Source: Citrobacter sp. On2M
GTDB lineage: Bacteria > Pseudomonadota > Gammaproteobacteria > Enterobacterales > Enterobacteriaceae
Length of the DNA: 64,000 bases
Direction of reading: 5' to 3'
Assembly (NCBI RefSeq): GCF_018035235.1
Contig: NZ_WPCV01000004.1
Location: 1,426,001 to 1,490,000, forward strand
Of this stretch, positions 1 through 7,692 are shown one piece after another. Positions within the stretch are counted from its first letter, which is position 1. Each line of letters begins with the position of its first letter. The notes beneath the pieces are model-generated. The model was given only the letters and a program-made list of their open reading frames with translations, was not told where the DNA came from and did no database searches. The translations under genes and the position numbers were made by a program.

Positions 1-365
1 AAATCCCGACACTCTTCAAGCGAGGATCTCGCCGCTGGCTGCTCCGCCTGTGCAAACCATGAACCACCATTCATAAACCAGTGGAAGGGCTCCCCCGTCG
101 CCAGCGCGTCCAGCGCCATCTGTTCATGATTACCCCTGACCGCCACAATCCAGCTCTCACGTAGGAGTTTCAGGCAACGCAAACTATCAGGCCCACGGTC
201 GATAACATCCCCCACCGAAACCAGCAGATCCTGCCACGGATCAAAACGGTGCTGGTGCAAGTGTGCCATCAACAATGAGAAACAGCCGTGGATATCTCCG
301 ACTACCCAGACGTGACGCCAGTGCGAACCTTCAATTCGTTGATAGATATTATCTGGTCGTCCCAT
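1..365 (-). CDS. pphA: Serine/threonine protein phosphatase 1 (5' part, runs off the left edge)
   Basis: Metallophosphoesterase that removes phosphate from Ser/Thr (and some His/Asp) residues; in E. coli it is linked to the response to misfolded envelope proteins. The first 121 codons are visible, reading leftward from ATG at 365. They contain the three signature blocks of the PPP family: GDIHG, GDVIDRGP and GNHE, whose Asp, His and Asn residues bind the two metal ions. The C-terminal half lies outside the window. It is the chromosomal gene flanking the prophage on the left; its start is about 150 bp from the attachment repeat, so the coding region is not interrupted. Confidence 0.93.
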   Translation of the reverse strand, partial: MGRPDNIYQRIEGSHWRHVWVVGDIHGCFSLLMAHLHQHRFDPWQDLLVSVGDVIDRGPDSLRCLKLLRESWIVAVRGNHEQMALDALATGEPFHWFMNGGSWFAQAEQPAARSSLEECRD

Positions 366-516
366 GCCGCCTCCTGAGTTCAATGGTACCTGGTTATAAT
401 TTTAGCAATGGCGGCAAAAAAGCCTGGACGATCATGGGCCGGAGTATGGTATGGTTTACGAAGAATGTAACATGCGACACGCAGTGTTAAGCCCAGGATG
501 GCAACGCATTCGCCAC

Positions 517-544
517 ATAAAAAGAGACCGAATACGATTCCTGT
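517..544. repeat. Left prophage attachment site (attL core)
   Basis: A 28-bp stretch identical to 26826-26853 at the other end of the prophage; the matches stop at both borders (C/G before, T/A after). The sequence is one arm of the SdsR terminator hairpin (gaccgaatac...) plus its T-run. At this end only the terminator arm is present, not the rest of SdsR, as expected if integration split the terminator. Confidence 0.92.
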
Positions 545-660
545 TTTTTCCAAAATTATTTTTTATCCTTTATTTTCAATGCAATAACAAACCTTCAGAA
601 CCAAAAATGCACAAATAAAGGTGTATTTTCAGGTACTAAAAATCATATAGTTAGCCAAAA

Positions 661-690
661 TTTCGGACATATTCGGACCGGTTTCGGACA
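661..690. repeat. Arm-type repeats at the left prophage end
   Basis: Three near-identical units, TTTCGGACA (661), ATTCGGACC (671) and TTTCGGACA (682), spaced 10-11 bp apart, one helical turn. The same motif occurs three times at the right end (26765-26794). Paired repeats inside both prophage ends are typical arm-type binding sites for a lambda-family integrase. Between them and 998 there is no gene; 703-792 reads as an open C-terminal tail ending in a stop at 790, perhaps the remnant of a deleted gene. Confidence 0.7.
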
Positions 691-997
691 GTTTTTCCTT
701 CCAAAATTGAATGCGTTGACGCCATCAACCATAAAATAGAACAGATAAGCCGTACTGTTCAGGAAATGTTTGAAGAGGCTGAGATTCACTAAACGCTTTT
801 ACTCGCTAATCATTAATGCGTACACTTTAGCCAACTCATTCATAGGCTTACGTCATTTTCTATAAAGATTAATCTTAAAAAGATGATATCAACATGACAT
901 AATCACATGCGTTTACTATAAATATCATTACATATTATCGCGTATATCGTTCCGTTAATCATGTTTAGTGATACTGATTAACAGTAAGGTGGTTTAT

Positions 998-1555
998 ATG
1001 CTATACATTCTTACAAATGATAATTTTTTATTTAGTGGTTTCTATTATTTATACGGGAAGCACAGTGTTGTTAAATTAACATCAATATTTATTTTAAATA
1101 AAAAACACACAAGCCATGACACCCTTTTAATCGATGCAGCATATTGTCAACTAACAATTAATCAACTACTACACATCGTCAAAATAACACTTATTAACAA
1201 AATTATTTTTCTTTCAGCATTCAAGTTTTCCGATCTAAAACTCACCGTGCCTGTTCACTTCATTCCAAGAAAAACCGGCCTCCTATACATTTCAAACAAC
1301 GTGAGTATTTTTTATAACGGACCTGAAACAGACCTCCCCTCACTAACAATCAAAGAGTTCGAAATAATAAGACAGACACTCAATCAACATGATGACTTTA
1401 AAATAGCATCCAGCCTAGGCATAACTCAGGCAACGCTGAGAATTCATAAGTATCGAATTATGCTTAAACTTAGAATTAAAAAAATGTCACATATCATGTA
1501 CACTGAATACTATTCATATATAACGGGTGAAAAACCAAAATTAATCCATCAATAA
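998..1555 (+). CDS. LuxR-type HTH transcriptional regulator, orphan
   Basis: A 185-residue protein. The last 70 residues form a GerE/LuxR helix-turn-helix: LT-x-x-E-x-x-I about 20 residues before a G-I-T-x-x-T-L-x-x-H recognition helix and a closing K-L-x-x-K. The N-terminal 110 residues look like a degenerate receiver domain (ILTDN-like first strand, LLIDA second strand, IIFLSAFK third strand), as in orphan regulators such as BglJ or YjjQ. ATG at 998 is preferred over GTG 968 because AAGGTGG lies 7-8 bp before it. The gene is very AT-rich compared with its neighbours and lies at the prophage end, so it is probably imported cargo. Target genes unknown. Confidence 0.7.
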   Translation: MLYILTNDNFLFSGFYYLYGKHSVVKLTSIFILNKKHTSHDTLLIDAAYCQLTINQLLHIVKITLINKIIFLSAFKFSDLKLTVPVHFIPRKTGLLYISNNVSIFYNGPETDLPSLTIKEFEIIRQTLNQHDDFKIASSLGITQATLRIHKYRIMLKLRIKKMSHIMYTEYYSYITGEKPKLIHQ

Positions 1556-1803
1556 TGGCAGACCAAAAAAGACCAGTTCGGAAACTGGTCAAAGTATTGG
1601 AAAAATACATCTTGCATATCTGTTACTAATAATGGGATGGAGCTACCTGCATCTGAACGCAGTGCGGTGCCGGATTTCTACCGGTGAGTTACTGGCTGGT
1701 CAACCATAACCCGCTGCTTGTCTCAACCACTGAAGTGCCTATGCTTCATGACCATTTAGCCCCGCATCCTGTATAGGAATCACCGCTCTATAAAAGTAGC
1801 ACT

Positions 1804-1929
1804 CTACGAAGGAAGGTGAAACCCCTTCACTTCATTTTCAGATTTTTTTTGGGTTCCGTACATTTTGCCTCTCAGGTATTCAAAGACAATATGGCATCGT
1901 GGGCAAGCCATATATTGACATGAAACCAT
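1804..1929 (-). CDS. Possible 41-residue protein with a CxxC zinc motif
   Basis: Small open frame from ATG 1929 to TAG 1804. It contains a C-P-R-C motif followed by His near residue 10 and a charged Lys/Glu-rich tail; AGGGGAC lies about 7 bases upstream of the ATG as a possible ribosome-binding site. It could be a complete micro-protein or the start of a truncated zinc-ribbon protein. Family not recognised. The rest of 1556-2247 shows no other supported gene; an 8-bp hairpin (gaccagtt/aactggtc) sits at 1571-1590. Confidence 0.3.
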   Translation of the reverse strand: MVSCQYMACPRCHIVFEYLRGKMYGTQKKSENEVKGFHLPS

Positions 1930-2247
1930 AAGGTGTCCCCTTGAATGACGTTCTCTCTGTAACTCCCTCATATCTTCTTTGATATTTTATGATGGTTAAG
2001 CGGGAAGACATACTCAATAACAAACGTTTTCTTAATCCAGGTATTATTTTACCTTAATTATATAACTACATTTTTGCGTTTTTCTTTATAACAAAAACCC
2101 AGGAGTTTTCCTACTCATCCGTCCACTTGTGAATAAAATGTTAAATTGATGCATATCAAAATTTGCCCACATACAATATGGCATAAATAAGTACCCGGTC
2201 AGGATGCCAGGTGAAAGATTAACATTGACTCATATTTGTTATTGTTT

Positions 2248-2272
2248 GGGCTGCTCTCAGCCCTCTTTTTTA
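2248..2272 (+). terminator. Rho-independent terminator 1 of three in tandem
   Basis: GGGCTG-ctct-CAGCCC followed by CTTTTTTT. It is the first of three terminators spaced about 100 bp apart. A possible -35 TTGACT lies just upstream at 2225, but no matching -10 at a good distance was found. Confidence 0.75.
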
Positions 2273-2275
2273 GTG

Positions 2276-2376
2276 TTATTTGCGGAAATTACTGCCCGTA
2301 AATTCCTTAAATAACGATAAAAAAGTTGAGTGTCAAGCAAGCATTGGGGCGACTTATCGCAGCCCCACCTTTTTTA
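2276..2376 (+). ncRNA. Candidate small RNA unit A (repeat plus terminator 2)
   Basis: The unit starts with TTATTTGCGGAAATTAC (2276-2292), continues with TTCCTTAAATAA, and ends in the terminator GGGGC-gacttatcgca-GCCCC plus a T-run (2346-2376). It contains no open reading frame of note. A diverged copy follows directly (unit B). The layout suggests a duplicated short RNA gene with a terminator at its 3' end; no promoter could be fixed by eye. Confidence 0.4.
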
Positions 2377-2379
2377 TAA

Positions 2380-2482
2380 TTATTTGCGGAAGTTACCCCC
2401 AATGTACTTTCCTTAAATCATTATAAAATCAGTACCAGGTCATACGACACCCTTACGGGCGATCCCTTGATCGCCTTTTTTT
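2380..2482 (+). ncRNA. Candidate small RNA unit B (second copy plus terminator 3)
   Basis: Begins with TTATTTGCGGAAGTTAC (2380-2396), one mismatch from unit A, then CTTTCCTTAAATCATTATAAAA, and ends in GGCGATC-cctt-GATCGCC followed by nine T residues (2458-2482). The offset between copies is 104 bp. The terminator reaches the stop codon of the convergent truncated J gene at 2483, so it may separate the two transcripts. Confidence 0.4.
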
Positions 2483-3160
2483 TTACTCTTTGTAGCGTCC
2501 CTTACCAAACAGCCTTCCCGCCTGATAGCGCTGTTTCACATCGATGATTTCGGTGTAGCCATACCACAGCGTTTTGTTCTGCAGCAGGTCTGACGTACTG
2601 TCATCGGTGAGACGCAGCATGCGGACTTCAAACGGGCGCGGGGGCAAATTATCAATCACCACCGACGCCAGAAACTGCGTGGTCGTTTTGCCCGTGATGG
2701 TGATCTCCCGCTCCATCTGCCACCATCCGTCCCGGCGAAACTGGATCAGCATCTGTACACTGGAAGGGTTACGGTCACCTTTGTTACTGGTGCTCACCAG
2801 CGCCTGTACACCAAAGGTAAAGCGCAGGCGGTCCACCGTTCTGGTGGTAATCGTTCGCGTAATGGCTTCTGACTTTTTTACTTCCACATTCAGCAACGTT
2901 TCCGCACCGGAGTCTTCGAATCCCTCCATCTCGGTCTGCTCATCCTCCCCCACGCGGTAAACCACCGTGACACCGTGAACCATCGCGTTACCGTCGCTGT
3001 CGAGGACCGGCGTTTTGTTAATTCTGACACTTTTCAGCCCGTCCACCGGGCCTTCTATCGGCCCCTCGCAGATGGCATCAACAACGGTCAGCATCTGACT
3101 GGATTTCAGGTCGTCAGGAGCCTCATGTGGCGTTTTACTGCCACCACCACCCTTCCCCAT
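2483..3160 (-). pseudogene. J: Tail tip/host-specificity protein J, N-terminal fragment
   Basis: The 225 residues follow the start of lambda J (MGKG, LKSxQxLxVVDAICEGPIEGP, PPRPFxVRMLRL, NKTLWYGYTEIIDVKQ). Similarity stops after about residue 212 and the frame ends with a short unrelated tail. Family members are normally 1,100 residues or more, so the receptor-binding part and all tail-fibre genes are missing. The start is ATG 3160 (MGKG), as in lambda, not the upstream frame. Without J the phage could not make an infectious tail. Confidence 0.88.
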
Positions 3161-3302
3161 AATCTGTTCCCTCTGAAACGACAAAACCGCCCGGAGGCGG
3201 TTTTGTTAAGTAATAGATATGACCGATGACAGCGATAACATTAATTTAATTTAAATATCATTACTATCAATCCGATAACGCAAACACAACAATGGAGTGA
3301 AT

Positions 3303-3827
3303 ATGAAAAAAAATATCTTTATGCTTACAGTATTGTTCTTCAGCACCGCGGCCTCCGCTGCCAGTACTGATGTCATAATCAATCTTGTTGACGCAAAGGG
3401 GACTGAACAAAAGGCCGGGAATATCAGTATTACCGAAACGAAGTACGGGCTGTTATTCACCCCAGAATTATTTTCTCTTCCTCCCGGGATTCATGGCTTT
3501 CATATTCATGAAAACGGGAGCTGTAACCCGGCAATGAAAGACGGGGAGCCTGTTGCCGGACTGTCAGCAGGAGGTCACTTCGACCCTCAGCACACAAAAA
3601 AGCATCTTGGACCGTATAATGACGGAGGTCATCTCGGGGATCTTCCTGCACTGTATGTCAATCCGGAAGGGAAATCTGACTACCCTGTTCTTGCTCCACG
3701 ACTCAAATCTGTCAGCCAGATTAAAGGCCGGGCAATAATGATTCATGCTGGCGGAGATAACCATGAAGACCATCCCACACCACTGGGCGGCGGTGGCGCA
3801 CGGATAGCCTGCGGAATTATAAAATAG
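3303..3827 (+). CDS. sodC: Periplasmic Cu,Zn superoxide dismutase carried by the prophage
   Basis: Converts superoxide to peroxide and oxygen in the periplasm; prophage-borne SodC proteins help Salmonella survive the phagocyte burst. The 174-residue protein has a signal peptide ending near AxA at residue 20, then GFHIHENGSC (two copper-binding His and the disulfide Cys), GGHFDP (bridging His), HLGDLP and HAGGDNHEDHP (metal ligands) and a final C-G-I-I. ATG 3303 is preceded by GGAG; the GTG at 3297 is less likely. It lies between tail genes I and J but on the opposite strand, and is AT-richer than they are: a typical moron. It differs clearly from Gifsy-2 SodCI and may be closer to the Fels-1 SodCIII type. 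Confidence 0.93.
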   Translation: MKKNIFMLTVLFFSTAASAASTDVIINLVDAKGTEQKAGNISITETKYGLLFTPELFSLPPGIHGFHIHENGSCNPAMKDGEPVAGLSAGGHFDPQHTKKHLGPYNDGGHLGDLPALYVNPEGKSDYPVLAPRLKSVSQIKGRAIMIHAGGDNHEDHPTPLGGGGARIACGIIK

Positions 3828-3874
3828 CCACCATTTTGTTCATCTTGCACGGCTGTCATTTATGATGGCCCGCT

Positions 3875-4522
3875 TTACCGACCAATGATAACAATCTGCC
3901 CTCCAGCACCCTCATCCCGGGTGCTGATTTCCTGCGAGATGACGCGGGAGCCGACCAGCATTTCACCGTACAACACCGGCAGGGCATTACCCTGTGCCAC
4001 CATGTTGTCCAGTGACGAAAAATACGTGTTCTGTTTGCCGTTGTCGGTCTGTTTTGACGAAGCGGTTTTCGCCTGCGGCGCCAGCATCTGCGCCACACCG
4101 CCCAGAACCATACCGGCCCCGGCAGCATACATCCCACTCACCGCGGCAGCCCCCAGCCAGCCCAGCGGGTTCCACCAGGCCACCGCTATCAGTGCCGCAC
4201 CCAGCACCACCTGAAACAGACCACCGGATTTCGCCCCGCTCATGCGCGGAACTATATGAATAATGGCCCCCTCCGGCAGCGGGTCATGCAGACGGGCAGA
4301 CAGGCGGGTTTCATCCACATCCTGACCGGCAATGCGTATCTGATACCAGCCGGCGCTCAGTTTCTGCCGGAAGCCCGGTATCTGCGTGGCCAGCGCGTAA
4401 ATGCCCTCGGCCCCCGTATTTATACTGAGGCTGAAGCGACGGCCAAATCGTTGTAAATCCCCGTGAAGGCAGACTCGTGCCATGCCCTGTGTCGCCATAT
4501 GGAGTGTGTGCGGCGTTGCCAT
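3875..4522 (-). CDS. I: Tail assembly protein I
   Basis: Lambda gpI homologue (215 residues against about 223), needed for tail-tip assembly before J is added. The N-terminal half has the family block GDLQRFGRR...GAEGIxALATQIPGFRQKL; the middle is a hydrophobic Gly/Ala-rich stretch (about residues 105-145); the C-terminus keeps DNGKQNTYFSSLDNMVAQGNALPVLYGEM and ends in a V-I-I-G-R. It overlaps the K gene upstream by 103 bp. It looks intact although the surrounding tail operon is not. Confidence 0.93.
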   Translation of the reverse strand: MATPHTLHMATQGMARVCLHGDLQRFGRRFSLSINTGAEGIYALATQIPGFRQKLSAGWYQIRIAGQDVDETRLSARLHDPLPEGAIIHIVPRMSGAKSGGLFQVVLGAALIAVAWWNPLGWLGAAAVSGMYAAGAGMVLGGVAQMLAPQAKTASSKQTDNGKQNTYFSSLDNMVAQGNALPVLYGEMLVGSRVISQEISTRDEGAGGQIVIIGR

Positions 4523-5154
4523 TTTTCAGAATACCTCTCGCGTTTACTGAGCTGATCAGGAATATGGTGCAGCAGCTCGCCATCGCCGCAGTAAATCGCG
4601 GCATGATTGGCAACCGATGAACCAAAACAACACATCAGAATGTCTCCGGGCTGTGCCTCTGCGGCATTCACCCGGTAAAAACCTGTCGCCTCCAGGTTAT
4701 CCAGATACAGATTATCCCCCTGCTTCCACCAGTCCTCCCTCCGTGCAAAATCCGGCATCTCAATCCCCGCCAGATGGTACGCATCACGAAACAGGGTGTA
4801 ACAGTCCGTCACGCCGTGCTCAAATGCCCGCCCGGTGAGGAACGGTACGCAGCGAAATTTGTATATCCGGTCATCGCAGACCAGCCACCACGGCAGGCCA
4901 CTCTGCACCTGCAGGCGGCGATCAACATCGCTGAGAAACGGCTGGCCATCGGGATGGCTGTGTACCAGGGCCATCACATCGCCTGCAGCCTGTGCCTGAA
5001 GGTAATCTGCTGGATCCATGCGGAAATACAGGGTCGGTACAGCGGCAAGATTCTGGCAGGGAAAATATTGCTCCCCGGCAGGCGTGTTCACCACCCAGCC
5101 ACACGATTCAGCCGGCGCACACGCAGCGGCATGCACCAGAATAGTTTTTTTCAT
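4420..5154 (-). CDS. K: Tail tip assembly protein K (JAMM plus NlpC/P60 peptidase)
   Basis: A 244-residue protein with two peptidase-like parts. The N-terminal half is a JAB/MPN domain with its metal motif HSHPDGxPxxSxxD (residues about 65-78). The C-terminal half is NlpC/P60-like: catalytic Cys in TDCYTLFRDAY (about 117) and His in NHAAIYCGDGELLHH (about 183). In lambda it acts in tail-tip assembly. The usual upstream neighbour L is absent; instead a capsid-protease fragment lies 60 bp upstream, marking a deletion join. Confidence 0.92.
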   Translation of the reverse strand: MKKTILVHAAACAPAESCGWVVNTPAGEQYFPCQNLAAVPTLYFRMDPADYLQAQAAGDVMALVHSHPDGQPFLSDVDRRLQVQSGLPWWLVCDDRIYKFRCVPFLTGRAFEHGVTDCYTLFRDAYHLAGIEMPDFARREDWWKQGDNLYLDNLEATGFYRVNAAEAQPGDILMCCFGSSVANHAAIYCGDGELLHHIPDQLSKRERYSEKWQRRTHSIWRHRAWHESAFTGIYNDLAVASASV

Positions 5155-5214
5155 GGGTATACCTGTCAGGAAAGACGGTTAATGGAGAGGAAACAGCCGA
5201 TGCGCGGCAGGTTA

Positions 5215-5950
5215 TTACGCAGCTCGCAGCCGGTATTCGCGCAGCGTCATGCCGTTATAAACGTTGTCCCGCTCCATGCTCTCAAAGCCCGCGCGCGCCA
5301 TCAGTGCCTGGCGAACTCCGTCGCCAACAAAGTTACCGTTCCCGGCGTAAATATGCGCATCCGTGGTTTTATTCGACGGGGTTGCATTTTTGCCCAGCGC
5401 CGCCAGCAGTTCATCTTTAGCCTGTGCAACGGTGCATTCCGGATCCGCGATGCATTTATTCTGCAGCTCATTATGCTTGCCGCCGAACATCGCAAAGAGA
5501 TCGTTAATCGCGTTAACACGGTTCTTTTGCTCGGCAAGCACCTGTGCACGGATAGAGGCTTCATCAGAAGTGGCCGCCGGCGCTGTGGTCGTCGTTGTCT
5601 CCACCTGTGGTTGCTGAGGTTCGCGCTGGGTAGTATTGCGCGGCGGGGTGATCATGTTACGAATGCTGCTTGGCATCTTTTCAAAGTCCTCGATACGTTT
5701 TGATTGAATACAGGCCATCGCCTGCAGAGATGTTGTGACCTGATCAGCAAAGCCATGCTCCAGGCATTCTTTACCATCCATCCAGGTTTCATCTTCCAGC
5801 ATGGCGGCAACTTCCTCGGTCGTTTTCCCGGTTTTCTCAGCGTATGCCGGGATCAGGACTGACTCGACCTTATCCAGCAGATCGGCATAATCCCGCATGT
5901 CGTTGGCATCACCACCTGCAAAGCCCCATGGTTTATGGATCATCATGCAA
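5215..5950 (-). pseudogene. Prohead protease fragment (N-terminus lost)
   Basis: This 245-residue stretch matches the middle of the intact protease-capsid fusion at 7693-9612: IHKPWGxxGGxANDMRDYA, a shared ETWMDG block, FAMFGGKH, and HIYAGNGNxxGDGxRQ. It begins exactly at the MMIHKPW segment, so the first about 105 residues with the catalytic Ser region are missing, and it ends 22 residues after the point where the capsid domain would begin. It differs enough from the other copy (an extra Thr/Pro-rich linker) to come from a different phage, not a recent duplication. Confidence 0.85.
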
Positions 5951-6017
5951 CACAATCGAATTATGCCTCTGTTAATTAAGCTTTTTTTCTGCTAATGGGC
6001 ATTGCTTAACTCCAAAT

Positions 6018-6053
6018 GCAATACACACCGCAATACACACCGCAATACACCAC
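6018..6053. repeat. Three tandem 12-bp repeats
   Basis: gcaatacacacc occurs at 6018-6029 and 6030-6041, with a third imperfect unit at 6042-6053. They lie in the noncoding gap upstream of the membrane-protein gene and its promoter and may be a regulator binding array or a slippage product. Confidence 0.8.
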
Positions 6054-6075
6054 CATTTATATGGTTAATGGCACG

Positions 6076-6104
6076 TTGCATTGTGTTACACATAGTAATA
6101 TATT
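6076..6104 (+). promoter_or_regulatory. Promoter for the membrane-protein gene
   Basis: -35 TTGCAT (6076-6081), 17-bp spacer, -10 TATATT (6099-6104). Transcription would start near 6111, only about 10-20 bases before the possible ATG codons at 6121 and 6133. Confidence 0.6.
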
Positions 6105-6120
6105 AATAAAAAAATAAATT

Positions 6121-6921
6121 ATGGTATTACTAATGGACATTATCGGCTTCGTTAATAACCCGTGGTTTGTAGGCATCGCTGGAGGGATTTTCAGTGGACT
6201 TATTACTACCTGGATTGGTCGCAAGGTTTTTTCTGGTAAAGACAAAAAAGAGTATTTGCAAAAGGTCGAGGCGACTAACAAAGAAATAGTTTATTCTTTA
6301 CGGTCAGCTATATCTGACGCTATCCACCATGATAGAAAAGTAATATTGAGTTTAATGGCTGCAACTGCAAGAAAAAATGGCGTTTTGCTAAAAGACATTT
6401 ACACTATTAAAGAAATCACCGAGGATTTAATTAAGGAAGTGATTGATTCTAGCTTCATCCCTTCAGATTATAAAAAGAATTTTTGCGAAACTCTTTCGAA
6501 GATTTATCTCCATGCTGAACCAGCAACAGAAGAATCTTCAGAGAATTATATTTATGCTAAAGAGCAAGCTGCTCATCTTTCTAGAAAAAACGAAAGTATC
6601 ATTGCGAGTGCTACAACTCTTCTTGGCGTTATGGTAGCCTTATTGACGTTCGCATTATCATTCATTCAAAGCGGTAGTTCAGCACTTGACACACTTCGGG
6701 AAGCGCTATTCTTTGGAATTGGCCCGGCTATAAGCAAAGTATTCCCAGTGGCTTTCCCGGCTTTCATCGCTCTGGTGTCAATGATGATATTGGTCATAAT
6801 GAAAACAGTAATAAACAAAAAGGAAAAGACCTTCTTTCTTTCAGCAGAGCCACAGGAGAATAAAAATAGCAAAACAGAAAACGCTAAGAAAGAAAGTGAC
6901 GATGAAAAAGATTCGAAGTAA
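6121..6921 (+). CDS. Membrane protein of unknown function, autonomous cargo gene
   Basis: A 266-residue protein (262 if ATG 6133 is used). It has one hydrophobic segment near residues 12-30 (FVGIAGGIFSGLITTWIG), a charged, mostly helical soluble part of about 130 residues, then two membrane segments (about 162-184 and 210-231) and a very acidic/lysine-rich tail. No catalytic motif or known family was recognised. It is AT-rich, lies opposite to the late genes, and is framed by its own promoter and terminator, so it can be expressed from the silent prophage. That layout is common for lysogeny-expressed genes such as superinfection exclusion or phage defence, but function here is inference only. 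Confidence 0.65.
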   Translation: MVLLMDIIGFVNNPWFVGIAGGIFSGLITTWIGRKVFSGKDKKEYLQKVEATNKEIVYSLRSAISDAIHHDRKVILSLMAATARKNGVLLKDIYTIKEITEDLIKEVIDSSFIPSDYKKNFCETLSKIYLHAEPATEESSENYIYAKEQAAHLSRKNESIIASATTLLGVMVALLTFALSFIQSGSSALDTLREALFFGIGPAISKVFPVAFPAFIALVSMMILVIMKTVINKKEKTFFLSAEPQENKNSKTENAKKESDDEKDSK

Positions 6922-6951
6922 TTTCTTGTAAGTTGACTTCAAATAACAGAT

Positions 6952-6982
6952 AAAAGGTTACTCAGACATGGGGTAACCTTTT
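6952..6982. terminator. Terminator after the membrane-protein gene
   Basis: Perfect 10-bp stem AAAAGGTTAC / GTAACCTTTT with an 11-base loop, followed by an AT-rich stretch. The A and T runs on both sides would let it act on both strands, separating the cargo gene from the convergent terminase gene. Confidence 0.75.
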
Positions 6983-7028
6983 ATATATTTTTATACAGAT
7001 ATACTCGATCAATTGTGGAATATGATGA

Positions 7029-7499
7029 TTAACCCCATAACTCACCACTTTCTGATTCTTGCACCCTTCGAGCCATCTCATCGCGTAAATCATCTATAAC
7101 GCCCTGAACACGTGACACAGCTGACGGCGTTAACGCACAGTCTCGTTCGAGGATATCCGGAAGCGTTTCCAGTACCTGAACAACAGCCTTTGCTAGGGTG
7201 GAATATTCACGCGCAACCTCTTCAGAGGGTATAAGCTCCCGCTCTTCTTTTTCGAACTTGAGCCTTTCATTTTCCGACTGATACCAGGCCTTTCTATCCT
7301 GCGGCGACATTTCACCATTTTCTTGAACCGATGGCATGATAAGCACTCGTAAGGCTTTTCCAAGTTCGTACTGTTTAAGGTTTTCCCCGTTCCCGCCGAC
7401 TAACTCCAGATCACGCAGCCGCCGCGCAACCAAGTTACGATTCATGTCCACCAGCTCCGCCAGTTGGGAGACGTTAACGTGCATCCTTCTCAGCTCCAC
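7029..7499 (-). CDS. Terminase small subunit (DUF1441/Nu1-like), copy 2
   Basis: DNA-packaging protein that recognises cos. About 156 residues: an N-terminal winged-helix-like part (VSQLAELVDMNRNLVARRLRDLE) and a conserved C-terminal helical part (AWYQSENERLKFEKE, LIPSEEVAREYSTLAKAVVQVLETLPDILERDCALTP, VIDDLRDEM). GTG 7499 with GAGG upstream fits the start of the related copy at 12006-12494; the frame stays open further up. A cos-like site lies about 95-140 bp upstream. The large-subunit gene that should follow is absent. Confidence 0.85.
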   Translation of the reverse strand: MELRRMHVNVSQLAELVDMNRNLVARRLRDLELVGGNGENLKQYELGKALRVLIMPSVQENGEMSPQDRKAWYQSENERLKFEKEERELIPSEEVAREYSTLAKAVVQVLETLPDILERDCALTPSAVSRVQGVIDDLRDEMARRVQESESGELWG

Positions 7500-7593
7500 T
7501 TTTACCTCTGTTGCACGGTCACTTTTGCAGCAAAAGCAACCTGTATCATTATAAATCAATGCATTAATTCGCCGCTGCTGCACGAATAAAATG

Positions 7594-7639
7594 CGAAAAA
7601 CTATTCATTTCCCGCGATGCCGCCGCCCCGTGGAAGGCC
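7594..7639 (-). other. cos: Lambda-type cos site, copy 1
   Basis: On the strand shown the core CCCGCGATGCCGCCGCCCC (7611-7629) differs from lambda cosN at only two of 19 positions. It lies directly upstream of a small-terminase gene, where cos belongs. The surrounding 46 bp align without gaps to the second cos at 12589-12634 (shared CGAAAAACTA, CCGCG and GCCCCGTGG). Unusually, the gene on its other side is the major capsid gene rather than the lysis genes. Confidence 0.75.
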
Positions 7640-7692
7640 GGCCCGCCAGGAGGACCCGCGAGAAATGGGCAGCCGTGGCCGCCCCTCTGCTC

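Noticed and set aside
263..490. Rightward open frame over the pphA start
   Set aside because: It is antisense to pphA and its leader, without a ribosome-binding site or family match.
703..792. A short coding gene at the left prophage end
   Set aside because: There is no start codon or ribosome-binding site; at most a tail of a lost gene.
1556..1627. 24-codon frame directly after the LuxR-type gene
   Set aside because: Too short, no support beyond overlap with the stop codon; the DNA forms a hairpin.
3303..3827. SodCI of Gifsy-2 or chromosomal SodCII
   Set aside because: The signal peptide and many mature residues differ from SodCI as remembered; the prophage position excludes the chromosomal gene.
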